Shown: positions 1 through 8,467, counted from the first letter of the stretch. The stretch: DNA of 64,000 nt from DASZQL01 sp964391865 (GCA_964391865.1 CAYMNQ010000006.1:248001-312000), one strand, 5' to 3'. Notes: generated by a model from the sequence alone, not told the origin. Made by a program: numbers and translations.

Positions 1-5
1 TATCT

Positions 6-1289
6 GTGAGCTTCGCCCGCCCCAACATCGTCCGCCCGCCGATGAAGATTGGCGGAAAGACCGCCTTCGACGCGGGCGTGCGCGGCAGCGTCACGCCGCA
101 TGTGTCGCTCCTGCATTCCGGCTGGCTCACGCTGGCGGCGACGCTCGCGCTCAGCGCGCTGGGCTTGTACGGCATCGCGCTCGCGGGCAGCATGGGCAAG
201 GCAACGGGCGAGGCGCTCGCCGCGCGCCAGGGCGTCTTCATGGGCGTGGGGCTCATCGTGGGCGTGCTCTGTACCGTCGTCCACTACCGCTGGGCGATCC
301 GGCTCGTATGGCCGATCGCGCTCGTCGTCATTGGTTTGCTCGCGGTGCTCGTCGCGCCGGGTGTGCCGGATTCGATCGTCACGCCGCGGAACGGCGCGCG
401 CCGGTGGATCGACCTGGGCCCGTTCGATCTTCAACCCAGCGAACTGGCGAAGATCGCGTACGTGCTCGTGACGGCGTGGTACCTGCGTCACAGCCGCAAT
501 CACCGCACGTTCTTTGGGCTGATCCCGCCGGCGCTCATCGCGCTGGTGCCGATGGGGCTGATCGTGATCGAGCCGGACCTCGGCACCGCGCTGCTGTTCG
601 TGCCCGCGATGGTGGCGATGCTCGTGGCCGCCGGCGCGAAGTTCAGGCACCTGCTCGTCGCGTGCGGGGTGGTTGCGGTCGTCGCCGTGTTGGTCGCGGC
701 GGCGAGTCTGCACTTCGCGGAGAAGGGGCAGTACCCGCTGCTGAAGCGCCATCAGGTGATCCGCATCCAGGCCGTGATGGACCAGTTCAAGGGCGACACA
801 CGCCACGTGCAGGACCGCGGCTTCCAGGGGCAAGCGGCGATGACCCTCGTCGGCGCGGGGGGCATCGACGGGCACTCGGACGCGAAGAGCCGCGCGCTCG
901 TGGCGTTCAGCGGGCTCCCCGAGCGCCACAACGACATGATCTTCGCCGTCATCGTCAACCGCTTCGGCTTGCTCGGGGCGGCGGGCGTGATGGGGCTGTA
1001 CCTCCTGTGGCTGCTCGGCGCGATCGGAGCCGCGTGGACGTGCAAGGACGCTTTCGGGCGGCTCATCGTCGTCGGTTTGGCCACGATGACCATCGTGCAA
1101 GCGCTCATCAACATGGGTGAGACCACCGGCATCCTGCCCATCACGGGCATGACGCTCCCCTTCATCAGCTACGGCGGGTCGAGCGTCATCACGGGGTTCA
1201 TCATCGTCGGGCTGATCTTCAACGTCGCGATGCGCCGCCCGCCGTACCTCTGGCGGCCGTCGTTCGAGTACGATCGCGATGATGATTGA
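6..1289 (+). CDS. rodA: RodA/FtsW-type SEDS peptidoglycan polymerase
   Basis: Polytopic inner-membrane protein of the SEDS family, which polymerises glycan strands from lipid II with a partner class-B PBP during elongation. The reading frame gives 427 residues, normal for RodA, with about ten hydrophobic segments. Family signatures are visible: the loop NGARRWIDLG near residue 130, LQPSELAK just after it, IEPDLGTA near 188, and the C-terminal GMTLPFISYGGSS near 385. The GTG at position 6 is the first start visible and lies at the window edge, so a start further upstream cannot be excluded; an in-frame ATG also lies at 42. It overlaps rsmG by 11 nt, so the two are probably cotranscribed. RodA is preferred over FtsW because of the short C-terminus, but that choice is inference. 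Confidence 0.88.
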   Translation: MSFARPNIVRPPMKIGGKTAFDAGVRGSVTPHVSLLHSGWLTLAATLALSALGLYGIALAGSMGKATGEALAARQGVFMGVGLIVGVLCTVVHYRWAIRLVWPIALVVIGLLAVLVAPGVPDSIVTPRNGARRWIDLGPFDLQPSELAKIAYVLVTAWYLRHSRNHRTFFGLIPPALIALVPMGLIVIEPDLGTALLFVPAMVAMLVAAGAKFRHLLVACGVVAVVAVLVAAASLHFAEKGQYPLLKRHQVIRIQAVMDQFKGDTRHVQDRGFQGQAAMTLVGAGGIDGHSDAKSRALVAFSGLPERHNDMIFAVIVNRFGLLGAAGVMGLYLLWLLGAIGAAWTCKDAFGRLIVVGLATMTIVQALINMGETTGILPITGMTLPFISYGGSSVITGFIIVGLIFNVAMRRPPYLWRPSFEYDRDDD

Positions 1290-2061
1290 ACGCGAGCGAG
1301 AACTTCGCTTTGACACGCTGCCGCCGCCTCTTGCACCAACTCCTGAATTCCTCGTGCGCTGCGCCGAGCAGGGCATCGAGTTCGAGCCGGGGGATGTCGA
1401 GCAACTCGGCTCCTTCCTCGCACTCCTGCTGCACGCCAACACGCTCGTCAATCTGACCGCGATCACCGACCCTGCGCAGGCATGGGAGAAGCACATCTTC
1501 GACGCGCTCACGCTGCTGCCGCTGCTGGCGGAATTGCCCGAAGGCTCGCTCATCGCCGACGTCGGCAGCGGCGGGGGGGTGCCGGCGATCCCGCTGGCGA
1601 TCGTCGTGCCCACGCTGCGCTTCACGATGCTCGAAGCCACAGGGAAGAAGGCCGCGTTTCTCGTCGCCGCGGTTGATCTCCTCGGTTTGAAGAATGCGCG
1701 GGTGTGGAACACGCGGGCCGAGGCGGTGGGGCAGGTGCGCGAAGGGAAGGAGTCGGAGAAGGAGCCGCACGCCGGGCGCGACGTGTTCGACGCCGTGACC
1801 GCCCGCGCTCTGGGCCCGCTCGCCGTCGCCGCCGAACTCACGGTCCCGCTGGCGAAAGTCGGCGGGCGCGTGCTTCTGGTGAAGGGTCAGAAAGCCGACG
1901 AGGAACTCGCCGAAGCGAAGCGCGCGCTCGCGCTCCTCGGCGCGGAGCACGAGGGCACGCTCGATACGCCGACGGGGCGCGTTGTCGTGCTGACGAAAGC
2001 AAAGCCCACGCCGCGCCCGTACCCGCGTCAGCCGGGCGAGCCGAAGCGCTCGCCGCTCTGA
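1279..2061 (+). CDS. rsmG: 16S rRNA (guanine(527)-N7)-methyltransferase RsmG (GidB)
   Basis: SAM-dependent methyltransferase that modifies G527 of 16S rRNA in the cytoplasm. The 260-residue product carries the GidB hallmarks: HIFDALTLLPLL near residue 72, the SAM-binding loop ADVGSGGGVPAIPLA near 94, an acidic strand end at MLEATGKKAAFL, and the VTARALGPLA segment near 175. The C-terminal LTKAKPTPRPYPRQPG is typical of the family's end. There is a short charged insert (residues about 155-168, REGKESEKEPHAG) before the VTARA strand. The start overlaps the rodA stop by 11 nt, with ATG codons at 1279 and 1282, so translational coupling is likely. Confidence 0.93.
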   Translation: MMIERERELRFDTLPPPLAPTPEFLVRCAEQGIEFEPGDVEQLGSFLALLLHANTLVNLTAITDPAQAWEKHIFDALTLLPLLAELPEGSLIADVGSGGGVPAIPLAIVVPTLRFTMLEATGKKAAFLVAAVDLLGLKNARVWNTRAEAVGQVREGKESEKEPHAGRDVFDAVTARALGPLAVAAELTVPLAKVGGRVLLVKGQKADEELAEAKRALALLGAEHEGTLDTPTGRVVVLTKAKPTPRPYPRQPGEPKRSPL

Positions 2062-2097
2062 CATACCGCCGCGAGTTCGCGCTGGCCCGCCGCGCCG

Positions 2098-2103
2098 TAC
2101 ACT
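2098..2103 (+). promoter_or_regulatory. -10-like box TACACT just upstream of a start codon
   Basis: TACACT is followed by 9 nt and then the ATG at 2113. No Shine-Dalgarno sequence lies in between, so the transcript may be leaderless or nearly so. No convincing -35 box is visible. The same arrangement recurs at 3444, 8431, 25471 and 43278. Confidence 0.4.
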
Positions 2104-2112
2104 CTGTGCAAC

Positions 2113-2412
2113 ATGACACTCGCTGAATCCATCGGAGAAGTCGCCGCCACGCAGACCCCGTGCATGGTCATCGCGTGCGCCAAGCGCGGCCGCTCCGACG
2201 ACGGGCAGATCCAGACCGAGATGAGCATGGCGATGAACCTCGGCGAGATGTCCATGGCCGAGGCGATCTCGATGGTCGCCGGGCTGAAGGTCGTCTATCT
2301 CCAACTGGTCGAGCACCTCTCACGCACCAGCGGCGTGAACGAAACCGAACTCCACAACGCCATCGCCGAGCAAGTCAACACCAGCCGGACCAGCGGCGGG
2401 CCGGAGAACTGA
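2113..2412 (+). CDS. Small protein of unknown function (99 aa)
   Basis: I do not recognise this family. The product is a small, acidic, methionine-rich soluble protein of 99 residues without a signal peptide or membrane segment. The centre (MSMAMNLGEMSMAEAISMV) is predicted helical, and the C-terminus is polar. It lies 51 nt after rsmG on the same strand, with its own -10-like TACACT at 2098 and no ribosome binding site, which suggests a separate promoter and possibly a leaderless message. The frame is more plausible than the overlapping frame-2 reading, which is arginine/histidine-rich like an antisense or out-of-frame shadow. It is probably a real lineage-restricted gene. Confidence 0.6.
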   Translation: MTLAESIGEVAATQTPCMVIACAKRGRSDDGQIQTEMSMAMNLGEMSMAEAISMVAGLKVVYLQLVEHLSRTSGVNETELHNAIAEQVNTSRTSGGPEN

Positions 2413-2552
2413 ATTTCAACATGCGTGCTGGGGTACCGTGGCCGATGCTCTGATCGGACACGAGGTTCGACGCAGCACGGATGTTCAATCCGGTCGACGC
2501 CAGCACGCTCGCTCGCGCAACGCGTATTGACTCAAATCCATTCCTCTCTCTT

Positions 2553-2580
2553 CTCCGTGCCCTCCGTGTCTCCGTGGTGA
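2553..2580. repeat. Spaced tccgtg intergenic repeat
   Basis: Three tccgtg heptamer-like units at short, regular spacing (ctccgtg, ctccgtg, ctccgtggtga) lie just beyond the 3' end of the minus-strand pterin synthase gene. Related spaced units occur at 39401-39430 and 63114-63149. Such arrays recur in intergenic regions of many environmental bacterial genomes; their role is unknown. Confidence 0.55.
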
Positions 2581-2588
2581 ATTCTGTC

Positions 2589-3437
2589 TCACGCCGGATA
2601 CGTACACGAAGTCCGGTCCGTCTCCCACACCGTCACCGCGCGCAGGCGCGCCGTGCCCGCCGAGCGTTTCTCGATCTCGGGCGCCAGCCGCTCGAAGCAC
2701 ACCCGCGCGATGTTCTCGACCGACGGGTTGACGCCGCTGCCGCTCAAGAACTCGCGCGTATCAACATTGAGATGCTTGTGATCGAAGTAGTCGACCACCG
2801 CGTCCATCGCCGCCGATTCCAACTCCTCCAGTCCGAATCGGCGTACGCCGTCCGTCGGTATCTCGACCGCCGCCTCAATTCTGTAGTTGTGCCCGTGCCC
2901 GCTGGGGTTGTTGCAGCGCCCGAAGGTGCGCCGGTTGTCGTCATCGCTCATTGTCGGCACATGCAGCCGGTGCGCCGCCGCGAAATCGAACTGCTGCCGG
3001 ATCACCGCTCGGTTCATCGCCCGCTCCTCGATGCCGACGCTGTACGTCGGCGAGAGATGCAATCTCAGATCGCGCACGCGTCCGCCCAGCGCCTCGTCGC
3101 ACGCGCGGAACAAGTCGCCGACCACCACCGCCGGGTTGGTGCCGGGCGACTCGGCGCACACCCGCTCCACGATCGGCACCGCCTGCGCCCGCACCGCGCG
3201 GTCGATGTCCTTGATGTTGATGAAATACCCCGTGACGGCATCCGGCTCGCCGCAGCAGACCGCCTCGATCTCGTAGTGCCGCCCGAACCCGCGCATCGCG
3301 GGCGACCCGCCGAACCCGTTCGCCGCCGGGAGGGGGGCGCGATCCGAGCGGTCCAGGTTCTCGGGCGTCCCAAACGACGGCCCCACGCCCGAACCGGGGT
3401 TCACCGCGAAGCGCACTCGCCGCGACAGCGTCAGCAT
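2589..3437 (-). CDS. Tandem 6-pyruvoyl-tetrahydropterin synthase / QueD-like protein
   Basis: The C-terminal half matches the 6-PTPS/QueD T-fold: zinc-binding His in FDFAAAHRLHV, then RCNNPSGHGHNY with the catalytic Cys and the HGH pair, DHKHLN, and WETDRTSC near the end. The enzyme family acts on 7,8-dihydroneopterin triphosphate in pterin or queuosine (7-deazaguanine) synthesis. The N-terminal half (about 120 residues) resembles a second T-fold (RRVRFAVNPG, GRHYEIEAVCCG, YFINIKDIDRAV) but has no HGH pair, so it looks like a degenerate duplicate, perhaps structural. The ATG at 3437 is chosen because RRVRFA is the usual N-terminus; upstream in-frame codons to 3569 look non-coding. A TACACT box lies 6 nt before this ATG. 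No other queuosine gene is adjacent. Confidence 0.85.
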   Translation of the reverse strand: MLTLSRRVRFAVNPGSGVGPSFGTPENLDRSDRAPLPAANGFGGSPAMRGFGRHYEIEAVCCGEPDAVTGYFINIKDIDRAVRAQAVPIVERVCAESPGTNPAVVVGDLFRACDEALGGRVRDLRLHLSPTYSVGIEERAMNRAVIRQQFDFAAAHRLHVPTMSDDDNRRTFGRCNNPSGHGHNYRIEAAVEIPTDGVRRFGLEELESAAMDAVVDYFDHKHLNVDTREFLSGSGVNPSVENIARVCFERLAPEIEKRSAGTARLRAVTVWETDRTSCTYPA

Positions 3438-3443
3438 GGTCAA

Positions 3444-3449
3444 AGTGTA
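3444..3449 (-). promoter_or_regulatory. -10-like box TACACT for the pterin synthase gene
   Basis: Read on the minus strand, TACACT is separated from the ATG at 3437 by only 6 nt (TTGACC). No Shine-Dalgarno sequence is present, which favours a leaderless transcript and supports 3437 as the true start. Confidence 0.45.
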
Positions 3450-3607
3450 GGGGCCTTGAGGAATAACACGATTGTGACGCGCGATCGAACCCTGATTCCT
3501 CTGGACAACCCTCAAGAAACGCGGCACAGTACCCATGACGGCGCGGGGCGGTGGGCCACGCGACGCCAACGAACCCCGGCGGCCTCCCGGCTTGCGGAGC
3601 TCGACAA

Positions 3608-3805
3608 GTGAAGACCTGGGAAAAGAGAGTCCTTCTTGTCTGCGCGTTCCTTGGAATCGCGCTGCTCGCCAGCCACGGTTCGGCGAACGCCCGACCCGCT
3701 GCCGGTTTCGACCGGCATGATCAAAGCGCCCCAGTGATCGTCAAGATGCTGGTGCCGAAGAAGATCAAGCTCATCACGCACTTCTCGCCCAGCGCCACCG
3801 CCTGA
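3608..3805 (+). CDS. Small exported protein of unknown function
   Basis: From the GTG at 3608 the product is 65 residues: a short basic N-terminus (VKTWEKR), a hydrophobic stretch (VLLVCAFLGIALLA), then SHGSANA, which looks like a signal-peptidase site, and a basic/hydrophobic remainder (VKMLVPKKIKLITHF). GGAG at 3597-3600 lies 7 nt before the GTG, which decides this start over the longer frame from 3551. The family is unknown to me. It is divergent from the pterin synthase gene and short, so it could still be spurious, but the combination of ribosome binding site and signal peptide is good evidence. Confidence 0.45.
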   Translation: MKTWEKRVLLVCAFLGIALLASHGSANARPAAGFDRHDQSAPVIVKMLVPKKIKLITHFSPSATA

Positions 3806-4455
3806 GCGCGAGAGCCGTCACGATTCCGACCGCAACGTGCCGCCCGCGACGCCGAGCGTTCAGGAGACGAGCTTGGGGTCGGCACCCTCCGCCTAACACC
3901 ATTCGTCCAACCAAAATCGGCCCCACGCCCTTGCCCGCCGTCCGTTGGGCTGTGGCGAACGCTTGAGTTGCGGTGAGCAGAATCGGATACGCGAAGTGGA
4001 TGTGACGGCCGCGTGTGAGACTGGACGCATCTCCTGGAAATCGTGTGTTTGAACCGGCGGCTCGACGGCATAACTCTTTGCCCTGTAACGAGGAAGCCCT
4101 TCGACGAGCACGTCGAAGGGCTTCATCTCGAAAACAATCGGGGTGACAGGACACGGTTTGAATTTCTTGTGGAGGGAATACGCCTCTGGGAACCAGAAAC
4201 GCTGCCTTTGCTGAGCTTGAAGCCGAAAAAGGCGACCGAGATAGGCAAGGGCAGACAGGGCACCAAGGCAGAACCGCGTCCTGGCGTCACCAACCACCGG
4301 CATTGCCCAGAATAATCCGGCTCTTCGGGGTATCGAGTCAGACGCCTTACGAGCCTGCGCGATTGGACTGGCGAGTTTGGGTGGCAGCGCGATACGATCT
4401 TCAGGTGAAATGAGTTTTGGGGCGCATGCGCTCCCACTCATCCAGAAAGGCTCAA
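3806..4455. other. 650-nt stretch without a convincing gene
   Basis: This interval has visibly lower GC and weaker codon bias than its surroundings. Open frames exist on both strands (for example 3893-4441 minus) but they lack family resemblance and plausible starts. It holds a perfect 13-bp hairpin (4094-4123) with a tRNA-end remnant (4088-4151). A 10-bp palindrome GCGCATGCGC at 4422-4431, 24 nt before the amidohydrolase start, could be an operator. A TACGAT at 4393-4398 is a possible -10 box. Confidence 0.5.
4088..4151 (-). repeat. Degenerate copy of tRNA-Pro 3' end plus terminator (possible att site)
   Basis: About 64 nt align to 7069-7133 with roughly 85% identity by eye. The match covers the terminator hairpin (AAGCCCTTCGACG, loop AGCA, CGTCGAAGGGCTT at 4094-4123, a perfect 13-bp stem) and continues into CGGGGTGACAGGA, matching the last ~15 nt of the tRNA-Pro gene (CGGGGCGAGAGGA). 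Similarity fades after the T-arm. The geometry, a partial tRNA end distal to an intact tRNA in direct orientation, is what integration into a tRNA 3' end leaves. A decayed second tRNA gene is the alternative. Confidence 0.5.
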
Positions 4456-6489
4456 ATGCAACGTATCTGCGCCCGTCTCATTTTATCCGCGCTTGCACTT
4501 GTGTCGGTCGCGACCTCGAGTGTGCTGGCGTCGCAGCCCGCCGCAGACGCGCGTGTGCAGGGCAAGCCGATCACGGTCTATACAGCGAAGAAGATCGTGA
4601 CGATGGACCCGGGTTGGCCCGAGGGCACCTGTGTTGCCGTGCAGGATGGGAAGGTTCTTTCGGTTGGCCGCTCGATGGACGACCTCAAGCCGTGGCTCGA
4701 CGCGAAGGGCGCAGGCAAGGTGGACATCGACGAGACGTTTAGGGACGAAGTGCTGGTGCCCGGGTTCATCGAGGCCCACGGGCATCCGCTCATGGGCGGG
4801 ATGTTGTACCGGATGCCCCTCCTGGCCTACCTGCCGACGATGAATCCCTACGGCCCCGAGTTCCCCGGCATCACCACGATGGACGCCGTGAACAAGACCA
4901 TCAAGGATCATCTCGCCACCGTCAACGACAAGACCCAAACCGTCATCTTCTGGGGTTATGACGTTGTGGCGATGGGCAGGCACTTGACCGCTGCGGACCT
5001 CGATGCTGTCACCGGCGATATCCCAGTGATGGTCTGGGACGCGTCAGAGCATTTCGTGTACGCCAACACCGCGGCGATGAAGAAGGCGGGTGTGACCGCC
5101 GACGCGCTCAAGATCAATGGCGTGCAGGCCGGGGCCGACGGGAAGCCCAACGGTCAGTTTCTGGGCGTGACGGCGGGAACCTTTATCCTGATCCCGCAAC
5201 TGGCCCCGCTGATGGCGCCCGACCCGGCCCAGGCCGCCATGAAGCACCTTATGGACATGGGCTGGAGGAACGGCGTGACGACCACGTCGGAGTTCGCGCT
5301 GGGCAACCTCGGCGTGGACTCGGGGATCGCCTCGTTCGAACGCTTTTACAACGATCCGGCCGTGCCGATGCGGTGCGTCGTGGTGAGCGATGCCACATCA
5401 ATGCTGGCCGAAAAGAAGGACGACGCGATCGCGTTCGTCAAGTCGCTGGAAGAGCGCAGCACCGACAAACTCATCTACCGCGGCGTCAAGTTCTTCGCCG
5501 ACGACGCCTTCCTCTCGCTGGGCATGCAGATGGTGAACCCCGGCTATACCGACGGGCGCGAGGGCCTCTGGATCACGCAGCCGGGCAAGCCGCTGGTCGA
5601 TACCTACAGGCCCTGGTGGGAGGCGGGCTTGCACCTGCACACGCACGCAAACGGGAACGCTGGCAACCAAGCCGTCATCGACGCGCTTGCAGCGCTGCAG
5701 GAGATCAAGCCGAGGTTCGATCACCGCTTCACCATCCAGCACTATGGCATGTCCACGCCCGAGCAGTCCCGGCGACTGGCCGCGCTGGGCGGGATAGCGA
5801 GCGTGAACCCGTACTATCTCTACACCCGGGCCGAACTGAACGCCCCGCTTGTGGGCACGGACCGGGCCGCGACGGCGGCCCGCTTCCGAACGCTCGTGGA
5901 TGCGGGCGTGGTCACCGCCATGCACACCGATTCACCCGTGGCCCCGCCGAAACCCCTTGAGGAGATGTGGATCGCGGTCAACCGCGTGGGCTACTTCTCG
6001 AAGCAGGTGCTCGGGCCCGGCGAACGCGTCAACGCGATGGAGGCCATGAAGATGGTCACGATCGACGCCGCGTGGACGTTGGGGATCGAGGACAAGGTCG
6101 GCAGTATCGCGCCGGGCAAGTTCGCTGACTTCACGGTGCTCAGTGAAGACCCGCTCGCGGTGGCGCCCACGGCCATCCGCGATATCCGCGTGTGGGGGAC
6201 CGTCCTGAACGGTCGAAAGTTCCCCGCCAGCGACATCAAGCCGCTGGCGATGGCACCTCGCGTGGAAAGGGTCGCGGATGCCACGCCCGTAGAGGCGTCG
6301 GCATGGCTCGCGGTGTTCACTCAGGGTGCGTCTGGCTCAACCGGCGGCACGCTCGCCTCCCGCTACGGCAGGCCCGGAGCGCTGTTTGACGTGGACGCGA
6401 TCGCAGCTCACGCGGACCAATGCACGATGGGGTTCTGGCGGCCAGCGGGGCCACTGCTGGCGCGGGCCAAGGAACTAATGAGTCGTTGA
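4456..6489 (+). CDS. Exported amidohydrolase, YtcJ-like (amidohydrolase family 3)
   Basis: Metal-dependent hydrolase of the amidohydrolase superfamily; the substrate is not predictable. The mature protein begins with the small beta domain (TVYTAKKIVTMDP), followed by the metal-binding GFIEAHGHPL, the segment YRGVKFFADDAF, HLHTHANGNAG, FTIQHYGM and the late MHTDSPVAPP aspartate, which together give the usual TIM-barrel ligand set. SIAPGKFADFTVL near the C-terminus closes the beta domain. Residues 1-26 form a signal peptide (LILSALALVSVATSSVLA), so it acts outside the cytoplasm. The ATG at 4456 is preferred over 4417 because GAAAGG lies 5 nt upstream. At 677 residues it is about 100 longer than typical YtcJ proteins; the C-terminal 75 residues are an extension. 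It lies between the two tRNA-end repeats. Confidence 0.88.
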   Translation: MQRICARLILSALALVSVATSSVLASQPAADARVQGKPITVYTAKKIVTMDPGWPEGTCVAVQDGKVLSVGRSMDDLKPWLDAKGAGKVDIDETFRDEVLVPGFIEAHGHPLMGGMLYRMPLLAYLPTMNPYGPEFPGITTMDAVNKTIKDHLATVNDKTQTVIFWGYDVVAMGRHLTAADLDAVTGDIPVMVWDASEHFVYANTAAMKKAGVTADALKINGVQAGADGKPNGQFLGVTAGTFILIPQLAPLMAPDPAQAAMKHLMDMGWRNGVTTTSEFALGNLGVDSGIASFERFYNDPAVPMRCVVVSDATSMLAEKKDDAIAFVKSLEERSTDKLIYRGVKFFADDAFLSLGMQMVNPGYTDGREGLWITQPGKPLVDTYRPWWEAGLHLHTHANGNAGNQAVIDALAALQEIKPRFDHRFTIQHYGMSTPEQSRRLAALGGIASVNPYYLYTRAELNAPLVGTDRAATAARFRTLVDAGVVTAMHTDSPVAPPKPLEEMWIAVNRVGYFSKQVLGPGERVNAMEAMKMVTIDAAWTLGIEDKVGSIAPGKFADFTVLSEDPLAVAPTAIRDIRVWGTVLNGRKFPASDIKPLAMAPRVERVADATPVEASAWLAVFTQGASGSTGGTLASRYGRPGALFDVDAIAAHADQCTMGFWRPAGPLLARAKELMSR

Positions 6490-6599
6490 GGCGATAGGCC
6501 GGCGACCCGCGTGGCTTCGCAGGTGACGCGGGAGGTGCCGGAGAGGGCAGCGGCCCGCTCTGGCAGCAGTGCATCGACCACCAGCGCTGACCGGCCGAG

Positions 6600-6964
6600 A
6601 TGTAGATCACGGTGCGGGACACGTCGCCGACATCCGCCCCCGCGCCGTCGTCGCGCCCGCTCGCGCTGGTGGAGAGCGGGCAGCGGCTCACGCACCAACT
6701 GCGGCTGGAGGATGAGTCCACGCCGACCCGCCGCGCTCGGCCCGCGGGTGTGCTCGGGGCGGAGGTGTGGGTGAAACTCGTCGATGCGGACCAACCCGCG
6801 CTGACCGACCCCGCCGCGCTCACGTTCCTGACTATGACCACCCGCCCAAGTTTCCGCGCCGTGTTCAAGGCGGGCGAAGGCGGAAAACCGCCTTCTACAT
6901 GGCCCGCTGGGTCAACACGCGCGGCCCAAAGTGGCCGTGGTCGAAGACCACGACGGCGATGGTG
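6600..6964 (+). pseudogene. Decayed C-terminal fragment of a hypothetical-protein family
   Basis: The reading ITVRDTSP...LALVESGQRLTHQLR then ARPAGVLGAEVWVKL is followed, in another frame, by KTAFYMARWVNTRGPK. This is the order of motifs I know from the C-terminal half of a widespread ~210-residue hypothetical family (ITVRDT, HxLRF, RAKPxGVxGxEVWV, KTAYYxxRWVNTRG). The frame breaks at the A-run 6884-6887: one extra A would restore GEGGKTAF. Upstream, QR and AEM residues of the family also appear in frame but are interrupted by TGA and TAG. There is no intact N-terminus. It is therefore a truncated, frameshifted relic directly behind the amidohydrolase. Confidence 0.6.
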
Positions 6965-7073
6965 TCGGCCCAAGAGAGGTTCAAGTCCCGGCAACACCCA
7001 CTCCAAAACGCACGGCTCTGGAAGGAAGCGAGGCAACAGATTGAACTCTCACAAATCCTGTTCCCACAACGAG

Positions 7074-7104
7074 AAAGCCCCTCGACGTGATCGTCGAAGG
7101 GCTT
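7074..7104 (-). terminator. Hairpin terminator of tRNA-Pro
   Basis: Read on the minus strand, AAGCCCTTCGACG pairs with CGTCGAGGGGCTT around an ATCA loop and is followed by TTCTC. It lies 15 nt beyond the tRNA 3' end and is the natural transcription stop for it. A near-identical hairpin lies at 4094-4123. Confidence 0.7.
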
Positions 7105-7113
7105 GATCTCTCG

Positions 7114-7192
<79 letters not shown>

Positions 7193-7245
7193 CTGGTCTG
7201 ACTATCGAACGAGGGAGTGTAGGGCAGAACGCGTGGCGGGGCAAC

Positions 7246-8424
7246 TCATGCGGGCTGGCGGTGGACGGGCGTTGGGGCTGCGGCGCGCGAGAAGCGGGTG
7301 ATCGAAAACGGCGGCTCGCGCTCGCCGAGCATTGCTCCGACAGCTTCGTGGGCCGCTCTGAATGCCATAGACATGCCGTGACCGGTGAATCCGCCGCAGA
7401 ACCATGCGCGCCCGCTTGGCTCGATGGGACCAATGATCGGCAGGTCGTCCTTCGAGAATCCCATGATCCCGCTCCAGCGTGCGACGACGGGCAGCCGCCG
7501 CCCGAAGAGCCGCTCGCCGAATGACTCCAGCCCGCGCTGCACGTCGCTCGTCGTGTGGTCGATGCTGGTGCTCTCGGAGTCGGCGAAGCGCTTGCGCCAC
7601 CCGCCGAGGACGATGAGGCCCGGCTTCGGCTGGCGGAAATACTCGTAGCCGTGGTTCGCGTAGTAGGAGTACTCGAGCCGCAGATCGCCCGCGTCGAGCG
7701 CGAGCATCTGCCCGCGGTTGGGCGTGACGAGCGGCGCGACGTTCGGCAGCAGATACCCGGCGTACGCGTTCGTGCAGAAGAGCGCGCGCGAGGCGCGCAC
7801 CGTGCCGTCGGAGATGCGGAGTTCGACGCAGTCCGATCGAGCGGCGAACTCGTACACCTCCTGCAACTGAAGGATCGGGCGTGACAGCTTCGCCGCGAGG
7901 TGGCGCATGGCGTGGTACGAGTTGCACGCGGCGTCGTTCGGATTGAGGAGCCCGCCGAGCGCCAGCCCGCTGCGCCACGCGGCGTCGGTGCCGCGATCGA
8001 CCCAGCGGACCTCGAAGCCGTCTTCACGCAGCATCTCGGCGGCGACTTGCAACTGCGCACACTCGTCCGCTTCGAGCGCCAGCAGGCACGACGGCACTCG
8101 TTGATACGTCGGCAGCGACTCGATCCCCTCGGCGCGGAGCATCGCGAGATTGTCTTCGGTCCAGCGCCAGACTTCGGCGGCACGCTCGCGCCCGAACTGT
8201 TGGGCGGCGGCGGCGTAGTTCTCGGCGGCGCCGCGCATGAGGAACCCGGCGTTCCGGCTGCTCGCTCCGGCGGCGAGATCGTAGCGCTCGATGACGACGA
8301 CGCGCTGCCCGCGCCGTTCCGCGGCGAGCGCCGCCGAGATGCCAGCGATCCCAGCGCCGACGACCGCGAGGTCGCAGTCGATCACGCCCAGGGAATCCGT
8401 GCGTCGCCAGATGCTCACGGTCAT
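7246..8424 (-). CDS. FAD-dependent oxidoreductase, DAO (D-amino acid oxidase-like) family
   Basis: Flavoprotein that would oxidise an amine or amino acid. The Rossmann fold for FAD is plain: CDLAVVGAGIAGISAALAAE near residue 17 and VVVIERYDLAAGASSRNAG after it. RGQMLAL near the middle, a hydrophobic strand LIVLGG, and the C-terminal GFSKDDLPIIGP and FCGGFTGHGMSMA match the DAO/glycine oxidase/OrdL group. The 392-residue length is normal. The ATG at 8424 is chosen over 8490 because it directly precedes the conserved fold and has a TACAAT box 6 nt upstream. It lies 43 nt after the Fpg-like gene on the same strand; the actual substrate is unknown. Confidence 0.85.
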   Translation of the reverse strand: MTVSIWRRTDSLGVIDCDLAVVGAGIAGISAALAAERRGQRVVVIERYDLAAGASSRNAGFLMRGAAENYAAAAQQFGRERAAEVWRWTEDNLAMLRAEGIESLPTYQRVPSCLLALEADECAQLQVAAEMLREDGFEVRWVDRGTDAAWRSGLALGGLLNPNDAACNSYHAMRHLAAKLSRPILQLQEVYEFAARSDCVELRISDGTVRASRALFCTNAYAGYLLPNVAPLVTPNRGQMLALDAGDLRLEYSYYANHGYEYFRQPKPGLIVLGGWRKRFADSESTSIDHTTSDVQRGLESFGERLFGRRLPVVARWSGIMGFSKDDLPIIGPIEPSGRAWFCGGFTGHGMSMAFRAAHEAVGAMLGEREPPFSITRFSRAAAPTPVHRQPA

Positions 8425-8430
8425 GCGGGG

Positions 8431-8436
8431 ATTGTA
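8431..8436 (-). promoter_or_regulatory. -10-like box TACAAT for the FAD oxidoreductase
   Basis: Minus-strand TACAAT is followed by CCCCGC and the ATG at 8424. There is no ribosome binding site in the gap. The 6-nt spacing and the CCCCGC spacer are identical to those at 25471-25482. A leaderless transcript separate from the upstream fpg gene is likely. Confidence 0.45.
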
Positions 8437-8467
8437 CCCCGCGCCCTCGCCGCGGACGCGCAAGAGC

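Noticed and set aside
3893..4441. Open frames on both strands between the small exported protein and the amidohydrolase
   Set aside because: No ribosome binding site, no family motifs, mixed codon bias; the interval contains a tRNA-end remnant and hairpin.
6973..6991. tRNA T-arm-like motif (GGTTCAAGTCC)
   Set aside because: The flanking bases do not pair as a T-stem, and no acceptor, D or anticodon arms can be found.
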